Made by a program: the position numbers and the translations under genes
Notes under the pieces: model-generated
What the model was told of the DNA's origin: nothing
Database searches by the model: none
The model's input: the letters and a program-made list of their open reading frames with translations, nothing else
Source: Actinomycetes bacterium
GTDB taxonomy: Bacteria; Actinomycetota; Actinomycetes; Actinomycetales; Microbacteriaceae
Length of the DNA stretch: 52,822 bases
NCBI GenBank assembly: GCA_023450335.1
Contig: JAEXHA010000094.1
Coordinates: forward strand, 1-52,822
Reading direction: 5' to 3'
Shown: piece after piece, positions 48,033 to 52,822 of the stretch
Position numbering within the stretch: position 1 is the first letter of the stretch
How the letters are laid out: the number at the start of each line of letters is the position of its first letter

Positions 48033-48916
48033 GCGCCGCAGCCGACCTCGGGATCGTCCGAGGCAAGAAGACCGTCGCCCAGCGAGTGCTCGGCGTCATC
48101 TCGTCGGGCATCGTCAACGTCGTGCTGCTGGTCGTCGCGATCTTCTGGCTCGTGCCCACTGTCGGGCTGCTGATCATGTCGCTGCGCACCGTCGGCGACA
48201 ACGCCTCGTCGGGCTGGTGGACGGTGCTGACCAAGCCGGCAGAGCTGACCATCCAGAACTACGTCAACCTGCTGTCCAATTCGACGATCACCGGGTCGTT
48301 CTGGAACACGATCATGATCGCGGTGCCCAGCACGATCCTGGTCGTCATCATCGGCGCGCTGGCGGCATACGCGTTCGCGTGGACCGAGTTCTGGGGCCGT
48401 GACTGGCTGCTGATCGTGGTGATCATCCTGTTGGCGGTGCCGGTGCAGGTGGCGCTGATCCCGCTGGCGACGCTGTTCGGCGCGCTCGGCATCTTCGGGT
48501 CGGTGTTCGGGGTGGTGCTGTTCCATACCGCGTTCGGTCTGCCGTTCGCGATCTTCCTGCTGCGCAACTTCTTCCTGCAGGTGCCGGGGGAGCTGCTCGA
48601 GGCGGCGCGGATCGACGGGTCGAGCGAGTGGCGCATCTTCTTCCAGATGATGCTGCCGCTGGGGCTGCCGGCGATCGCGTCGCTGGCGATCTTCCAGTTC
48701 CTGTGGACGTGGAACGACATGCTCGTCGCGCTGATCTTCACCAACCCGGCCTCGATGCCCCTCACGGTGGCGATCCAGTCGCAACTGCGTCAGTTCGGCT
48801 CGAACATCGACGTGCTCAGCGCCGGTGCGTTCCTGTCGATGATCGTGCCGCTGATCGTGTTCTTCGCGTTCCAGCGGTACTTCGTGCAGGCGCTGCTGGC
48901 CGGCTCGCAGAAGTAG
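48029..48916 (+). CDS. Carbohydrate ABC transporter permease (MalG type)
   Basis: 295 aa, six helices. EAA loop ELLEAARIDGSSEWRIFFQM (about 189-208) and ASLAIFQFLWTWNDMLVALI. Its partner is the insert-bearing permease, with which it shares an ATGA overlap. Last gene of the importer; the ATPase is not encoded nearby, so a shared MsiK-like subunit is expected. It ends 20 nt before the convergent DUF305 gene, with no clear terminator. Confidence 0.93.
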   Translation: MSAAADLGIVRGKKTVAQRVLGVISSGIVNVVLLVVAIFWLVPTVGLLIMSLRTVGDNASSGWWTVLTKPAELTIQNYVNLLSNSTITGSFWNTIMIAVPSTILVVIIGALAAYAFAWTEFWGRDWLLIVVIILLAVPVQVALIPLATLFGALGIFGSVFGVVLFHTAFGLPFAIFLLRNFFLQVPGELLEAARIDGSSEWRIFFQMMLPLGLPAIASLAIFQFLWTWNDMLVALIFTNPASMPLTVAIQSQLRQFGSNIDVLSAGAFLSMIVPLIVFFAFQRYFVQALLAGSQK

Positions 48917-48936
48917 GGCTCCGCAGCAGCAGACGG

Positions 48937-49608
48937 TCAGTCGGTGCAGGCGAGTCTCGTCTGCACCGACTGCATCGCGTCGATCTCGAACAGCTGCGCC
49001 GAGCGCATGGCGGCGGCCACGGCAAGGGTCCGCGGCTCGCTGCCGAGCTCGAGCACGGCGTCGGTCATGGGGATGGCCCCCTCGTGGTGGCGGATCATGA
49101 GCTCCAGGAACAGGCAGTCGGCCGCCTGCCCGGTCGCCGTGCCGAGCGCGGTCAGCTCGGCAGTGGATGCCATGCCCATGGCCTCGCGCATCTCCTCGTC
49201 GGTCGGCGGTGGGGCATCGGATCCGCCGTGGTCGTGTCCGGCATCCGACGCGGTCATCCACGTCATCGGCGTGCCCGCCTGCGGCAGCCCCCACTGGACG
49301 AGCCAGTCGAACATCTCGCCCTTCTGCGCCGACTGCCCGGTGGCGATGTCATACGCCAGCACACGCACCTGGTCGTCGTCGGTGGTGCGGTGGATCGTCA
49401 TCGCCATGTCGATCGCCTGCGCGTGGTGGACCTGCATGTCGCGGGCGAAGCCCGCTTCGGGCGAGCTGTCGCCCGGGGTGGGCGGCACGACCTGGCCGAA
49501 GGTCGAGAATCGGCCGATCGCGAACGCGACCGCGGCGATGGCCAGGGCCACCAGCAGCACCACCCACCACGGTGGCAGCTCGCGGACCCGCTCGCCGGAG
49601 ACGGTCAC
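48937..49608 (-). CDS. DUF305 family membrane-anchored protein
   Basis: 223 aa. One N-terminal transmembrane segment (WWVVLLVALAIAAVAFAIG, about 14-32), then an exported domain with the two DUF305 motifs: MQVHHAQAIDMAMTIHR (about 59-75) and ELMIRHHEGAIPMTDAVLEL (about 158-177). The paired histidines suggest metal binding in a four-helix, ferritin-like bundle. A central AGHDHGGSD stretch adds His residues. Function is unknown; some relatives lie in copper loci. The GTG start overlaps the DUF3105 stop, so the two are coupled. Confidence 0.88.
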   Translation of the reverse strand: MTVSGERVRELPPWWVVLLVALAIAAVAFAIGRFSTFGQVVPPTPGDSSPEAGFARDMQVHHAQAIDMAMTIHRTTDDDQVRVLAYDIATGQSAQKGEMFDWLVQWGLPQAGTPMTWMTASDAGHDHGGSDAPPPTDEEMREAMGMASTAELTALGTATGQAADCLFLELMIRHHEGAIPMTDAVLELGSEPRTLAVAAAMRSAQLFEIDAMQSVQTRLACTD

Positions 49609-50315
49609 GACTGCTTGCCGGGCCCGTCGATCGCTCCCGTGCACGCGGCGTTCGGCTCGGGGGCGTTCAGATTGCGCCAGAACGTGCGGAGGAACTCGCC
49701 CAAGCGAGGATCGTCGGCCGAATCCAGCTTCAGCTGGGCGTTCCACGCGCTCATCACGATGGGGGAGTCCAAGCCCTCGTACGGCGAGAGGATCACGTAC
49801 GTCGAGGGCAGCTGCGCCTCGATGACGGCCAGGTCGTCGTCGCTGACGGCGGCCGCGTCGTAGGTGATCCACACCGCGCCGTGCTCGAGCGAGTGCACGG
49901 CGTTCTCGTTGGGCACAGGCTCGCTGTACACGCCGCAGTTGAGCCAGTAGGCGTTGTGATCGCCGCCGGCGGGCGGCGTCTGCGGGTACTCGACAGCGCC
50001 CTCGACGTGGGTGGCGCTGTTGGAGAAGGTCTCGACGCCGTCGATGCCGGCCGCGTCGCCGTCGCCGCGGTCGAGGGTCACCGGGCGCGGGGTGAGCACG
50101 ATCGATGCCACCACGAGAGCGACCACCACGAGAGCGGCCGCGCCCCCGACGATCCACCAGGTGAGGGTGCTGCGGCGACGCTTCGCGAGCTGCTGCCGAT
50201 ACTCGGCGAGCTTAGCCTGCTTCTGCTGCTCCCGCTGCTGCTTGACGGTCAGTTCGATCTTGGCCTGCGTGGCGGGGTTGCCGCTGGCACGCTTGCCGGA
50301 CGGGGTCGGGGTCAT
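49605..50315 (-). CDS. DUF3105 family membrane-anchored protein
   Basis: 236 aa. A Lys/Gln-rich helical cytosolic N-terminus (KQQREQQKQAKLAEYRQQLA) leads to one transmembrane helix (LTWWIVGGAAALVVVALVVA, about 51-70). A DUF3105 extracytoplasmic domain follows: HVEGAVEYPQTPPAGGDHNA, then YWLNCGVYSEPVPNENAVHS and LEHGAVWITYD. The Cys and His residues in this domain are conserved in the family and may bind metal. DUF3105 genes commonly accompany DUF305 genes, as here with a GTGA overlap. The long frame upstream of 50315 is not coding. A TAGACT (50366-50371, minus strand) may be the -10. Confidence 0.87.
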   Translation of the reverse strand: MTPTPSGKRASGNPATQAKIELTVKQQREQQKQAKLAEYRQQLAKRRRSTLTWWIVGGAAALVVVALVVASIVLTPRPVTLDRGDGDAAGIDGVETFSNSATHVEGAVEYPQTPPAGGDHNAYWLNCGVYSEPVPNENAVHSLEHGAVWITYDAAAVSDDDLAVIEAQLPSTYVILSPYEGLDSPIVMSAWNAQLKLDSADDPRLGEFLRTFWRNLNAPEPNAACTGAIDGPGKQS

Positions 50316-50405
50316 GGCACTGATCTCGGCTCGGGGTACCCGCCGCGGCGGGCGCTGACGCGGCAAGTCTATGCGCCGGGATACGTCCAGCGGTCGGCCG
50401 GTCGA

Positions 50406-50411
50406 TAACGT
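50406..50411 (+). promoter_or_regulatory. -10 element (TAACGT) of the serine hydrolase gene
   Basis: TAACGT ends 6 nt before the ATG at 50418; leaderless geometry. Confidence 0.4.
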
Positions 50412-50417
50412 GACGCT

Positions 50418-51950
50418 ATGAGTCTTCCGCTGCCGAACTCGACGCCGACCGACGCCGGCGTCGACGCCACCGGCATCCTGAACCTGATCGATGCCCTCGA
50501 ACGCGATCGCGCACAAGAGCCTCATGGGCTGATGATCCTCCGGCACGGCGCGGTCATCGCGCAGGGGTGGTGGGCGCCCTACAGCGCCGACCGGCCGCAG
50601 CTGGTGTACTCGCTGAGCAAGAGCTTCACCTCCGCCGCCGCGGGCGTGCTCGTCGACGACGGCGTGCTCGACCTCGACAGCACCGTGATCTCGCATTTCC
50701 CCGAGTTCGCCGACGACATCACCGACGACCGTTCGCGGCGCATGCGCGTACGGCACGTGGCGTCGATGGCCACCGGGCACACCGACGAGATGATCGACGC
50801 GGCGTTCGGCACCGACCCGGCCGAACCGGTGCGGGGCCTGCTGCTCAACCCGCCCGAGCAGGAGCCGGGCAGCGTGTTCGCCTACAACCAGCCCGCCACC
50901 TACAGCCTCGCCGCCATCGTGCAGCGACTGACCGGGCACACGCTGGTCGAGTTCCTCCGCGAGCGGGTGCTGGGGCCGATCGGCGCGGATGAGATCGCGT
51001 GGCAGGAGTGGCCGGCCGGCCGCAACCTCGGCTACTCGGGCGCCTTCATGACCACCGACACGATCGCGCGGCTGGGCCAGCTGCTGCTGCGCCGCGGCCG
51101 ATGGGACCAGACCCGCGTCCTGTCCGAGCGGTGGGTGGCCGACGCGACGTCGGTGCACGTGGCCACCGCGCCCGAAGCCGAGATCGGCACGTCGGACTGG
51201 TCGTTCGGTTACGGGTTCCAACACTGGCGCTCGCGCCACGGCTACCGCGGCGACGGCGCGTTCGGGCAGCTGTGCCTCGTGCTGCCCGAGCAGGACATGG
51301 TGATCGCGTATCAGGGCCAGACGCACGATATGCAGGGGCTGCTGGATGCCGTGTGGCGGCACGTCCTGCCCGCGGTCGACCGTGGCGGTTCGGCATCCGC
51401 CGACGCCGCCCTCGCTGCGCGGCTGGCGGCGGCGACGCTGCCCGAGTGCACGGTGACCCGGGTGGCGGTCGACGCCGCGCGCTGGGACGGTGCGGTGTTC
51501 GCCGAGGCCGAGGACGAGCCCGGCGCGGGTGCCGGAGCCGGCGCCGATGCGGGTGAGGGGGTGGATGCCGGAACCGGAGCGGACGCGGGCAAGGGGGTGG
51601 ATGCCGGGGTGCGGGCCGTCGGGGACCGCCCCGGTCAGACGGCGCGGCTGACCCGCGACGACACCGGGTGGGTGCTGACCCTCGCGGGCGCCACCGGTGG
51701 GATCACTGCGCGCTTCATGGGTGATGCCGGGTGGACCCTCACCGATGAGGGCGGCCCGATCGTCGCGGTCAGCGGCGGATTCGCCGGTGATGACGAACTG
51801 CTGCTGGACATCGCTTTCGTCGAGACCCCGCACCGGCTGCACCTGCGCTTCGAGCGTGGCGCCGGCGTCGTCTCGCGGCGCTGGGCGACTGCGCCGTTGG
51901 GCAAGCTCGGCGACTTGCGCGGCCTGAGCGCCCCCGGCGCCTTCGGATGA
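50418..51950 (+). CDS. Serine hydrolase, class C beta-lactamase-like
   Basis: 510 aa. Penicillin-binding/beta-lactamase fold at about 15-320: nucleophile motif S65-L-S-K68 (VYSLSKSFTSAAAG), second motif FAYNQPATYSL (about 154-164) and a late GDGAFGQLCLV strand near the active site. No signal peptide is seen, so it is probably cytosolic: an esterase or D-aminopeptidase-like enzyme rather than a drug-resistance lactamase. A separate beta-rich C-terminal domain (about 400-500) follows a Gly/Ala/Asp linker made of 12-residue tandem repeats (DAGEGVDAG, DAGKGVDAG). It is divergent from DUF3105. Confidence 0.87.
   Translation: MSLPLPNSTPTDAGVDATGILNLIDALERDRAQEPHGLMILRHGAVIAQGWWAPYSADRPQLVYSLSKSFTSAAAGVLVDDGVLDLDSTVISHFPEFADDITDDRSRRMRVRHVASMATGHTDEMIDAAFGTDPAEPVRGLLLNPPEQEPGSVFAYNQPATYSLAAIVQRLTGHTLVEFLRERVLGPIGADEIAWQEWPAGRNLGYSGAFMTTDTIARLGQLLLRRGRWDQTRVLSERWVADATSVHVATAPEAEIGTSDWSFGYGFQHWRSRHGYRGDGAFGQLCLVLPEQDMVIAYQGQTHDMQGLLDAVWRHVLPAVDRGGSASADAALAARLAAATLPECTVTRVAVDAARWDGAVFAEAEDEPGAGAGAGADAGEGVDAGTGADAGKGVDAGVRAVGDRPGQTARLTRDDTGWVLTLAGATGGITARFMGDAGWTLTDEGGPIVAVSGGFAGDDELLLDIAFVETPHRLHLRFERGAGVVSRRWATAPLGKLGDLRGLSAPGAFG
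51543..51614 (+). repeat. Two 36-bp tandem repeats within the serine hydrolase gene
   Basis: 51543-51578 and 51579-51614 are imperfect copies encoding A-D-A-G-(E/K)-G-V-D-A-G plus two residues. Shorter GAG repeats precede them. They keep the frame and form an interdomain linker, so repeat number may vary between strains. Confidence 0.6.
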
Positions 51951-52002
51951 CGGCGCGCCGCGTGCCGCTGCCGTGCCGGGTGACGTGGACGAGAACGTGC
52001 GG

Positions 52003-52008
52003 CACACT
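52003..52008 (+). promoter_or_regulatory. -10 element (CACACT) of the PAP2 gene
   Basis: CACACT ends 6 nt before the ATG at 52015; leaderless geometry. Confidence 0.35.
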
Positions 52009-52014
52009 GGACCG

Positions 52015-52665
52015 ATGACTGCGCGTGTCTCCGACCTCGAGATCACCATCGCTCTCCAGCGTGTCGTGATCGGCGTCGTGCTCGTCGTGCTCGCCGCGGT
52101 GCTGGGCCTGGTGGTGGCCACGGGGGCCGAGCCGCTCGACCTCGACGCGTGGTGGAACGGCGTCGTGACGACCCTGGCGCCGGGCCTGGAGCCGGTGAGC
52201 CTGTTCATGAATGCCGCCGGGGGTGGGTGGATCGCCACTCTCGCGATCCCGCTCGGCGGGCTTGTGGTCCTCGTGGTCGTGCGCCGGCCGTGGGCGGGCG
52301 TGTATCTCGTCGCCGCCTCGGCATTCAGTGCGCTGTCGGTGCAGGTGTTCAAACAGCTCTTCGGCCGTGCGCGGCCCGAAGAGATCCTCGTGGTGTCGGA
52401 CTTCGGTTCGTATCCGTCCGGGCACACCGCCAATGCCGCCACCCTCGCCGTCATCGCCGTCGTGGTGTTCCCGCGCGCCTGGGTGGTGCTGGCGGGCGCG
52501 GCCTGGGTGCTGCTGATGGCCTTCAGCCGTACCCACGTGCACGCCCACTGGGTCAGTGACACCGTCGGCGGCGTACTGGTCGGCGTGGGCGCGGCCCTGC
52601 TGATGGCGGCGGCCTTCACCGTGCCGCTGGGGCGTGAGGACGGCCGGCACCGAGCCGTGCGCTGA
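52015..52665 (+). CDS. PAP2 family phosphatase (membrane)
   Basis: 216 aa integral membrane protein with about five to six helices. The three-part PAP2 active site is complete: KQLFGRARP (KX6RP, about 117-125), YPSGH (about 137-141) and SRTHVHAHWVSD (SRX5HX3D, about 176-187). It dephosphorylates lipid phosphates such as phosphatidate or undecaprenyl pyrophosphate at the outer membrane face. A BacA-independent undecaprenyl-phosphate recycling role is possible but unproven. The start is supported by the -10 spacing and by the first membrane helix beginning soon after. Confidence 0.92.
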   Translation: MTARVSDLEITIALQRVVIGVVLVVLAAVLGLVVATGAEPLDLDAWWNGVVTTLAPGLEPVSLFMNAAGGGWIATLAIPLGGLVVLVVVRRPWAGVYLVAASAFSALSVQVFKQLFGRARPEEILVVSDFGSYPSGHTANAATLAVIAVVVFPRAWVVLAGAAWVLLMAFSRTHVHAHWVSDTVGGVLVGVGAALLMAAAFTVPLGREDGRHRAVR

Positions 52666-52694
52666 CGGGCCGTTCCGGCACCCACCGGCGGCAG

Positions 52695-52700
52695 TAGGCT
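52695..52700 (+). promoter_or_regulatory. -10 element (TAGGCT) of the 3'-terminal partial gene
   Basis: TAGGCT ends 7 nt before the ATG at 52708; leaderless geometry. Confidence 0.4.
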
Positions 52701-52707
52701 GAGCGCC

Positions 52708-52822
52708 ATGACCGCGTCGACGCCACCGGATGCCGCCGAAATCGCCCGTCTCCAGGCCGAAGCCGAAGCGGCCGCTGCCGAGCTCAAGCTCGCTCAGGCC
52801 AGGGCGGCGCTCGCCGCCGCGC
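52708..52822 (+). CDS. Partial CDS, Ala/Glu-rich coiled-coil N-terminus
   Basis: The gene runs off the window; only 38 codons are present. It starts MTASTPPDAAEIARLQAEAE and continues as an Ala/Glu/Leu-rich, probably coiled-coil helix. Coding is supported by third-position GC and the -10 element 7 nt before the ATG. The product cannot be named from this fragment. Confidence 0.55.
   Translation, partial: MTASTPPDAAEIARLQAEAEAAAAELKLAQARAALAAA

Noticed and set aside
49605..52787. A 1060-codon minus-strand open frame through DUF3105 and the serine hydrolase
   Set aside because: Only the last 236 codons are DUF3105. The rest is antisense to two well-supported genes and has no domain.

Overview
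This 52.8 kb window is a high-GC chromosomal segment of an actinobacterium, most likely a Microbacterium-like member of the Microbacteriaceae. The grounds are very high third-position GC, many GTG and TTG starts, a RamB-type acetate regulator, HadAB-type dehydratases, sugar importers without their own ATPase, and many starts with leaderless-promoter geometry. I see no plasmid, prophage, insertion sequence or CRISPR array.

Layout. 1-3857: FAD oxidoreductase and inositol monophosphatase on a shared divergent promoter, then an M23 peptidase. 3922-4098: tRNA-Thr and tRNA-Met. 4170-6506: a cytidine deaminase-ASCH fusion, two small unknowns and a TauE/SafE permease. 6528-8519: hadA-hadB-murB. 8581-18610: an aminotransferase, a YciI-like protein, aceB-aceA (glyoxylate shunt) divergent from ramB, gabT-gabD, and a flavin-nucleotide-binding protein. 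18758-23097: tRNA-Trp, secE, nusG, an inserted VOC/WYL pair, rplK-rplA. 23163-37214: an accessory block separating rplKA from rplJL. It holds acylphosphatase/DUF1801, lysE/lysG, a quinone oxidoreductase, a complete ribose-type sugar importer (ROK regulator, permease, double ATPase, lipoprotein) with a Gfo/Idh dehydrogenase and a TIM-barrel isomerase, an MFS-MarR pair and a YqaJ-type nuclease. 37291-38533: rplJ-rplL with leader and terminator. 38819-48916: two further sugar importers around a LacI-DUF6807 fusion and a second Gfo/Idh protein. 48937-52822: DUF305/DUF3105 membrane proteins, a serine hydrolase, a PAP2 phosphatase and the start of an unknown gene.

How it fits together. Housekeeping translation and secretion genes (tRNAs, secE, nusG, rplKA, rplJL) and the hadAB-murB group form a conserved backbone. 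The spaces between are filled with carbon-utilisation modules: acetate (aceBA/ramB), GABA (gabTD) and three sugar-uptake systems. Two of the sugar systems sit beside Gfo/Idh dehydrogenases, as expected for oxidative glycoside catabolism.

The points most worth following up are: the deaminase-ASCH fusion (possible one-protein N4-acetylcytidine salvage); the LacI-DUF6807 fusion, overlapping a Gfo/Idh gene; a sugar permease with a periplasmic-type domain inserted in its membrane core; a pair of back-to-back leaderless promoters sharing one palindrome; a triple GTTGA-N6-TCAAC operator array on the MFS-MarR promoter; and a rplJL leader with two 5' arms competing for one terminator arm.
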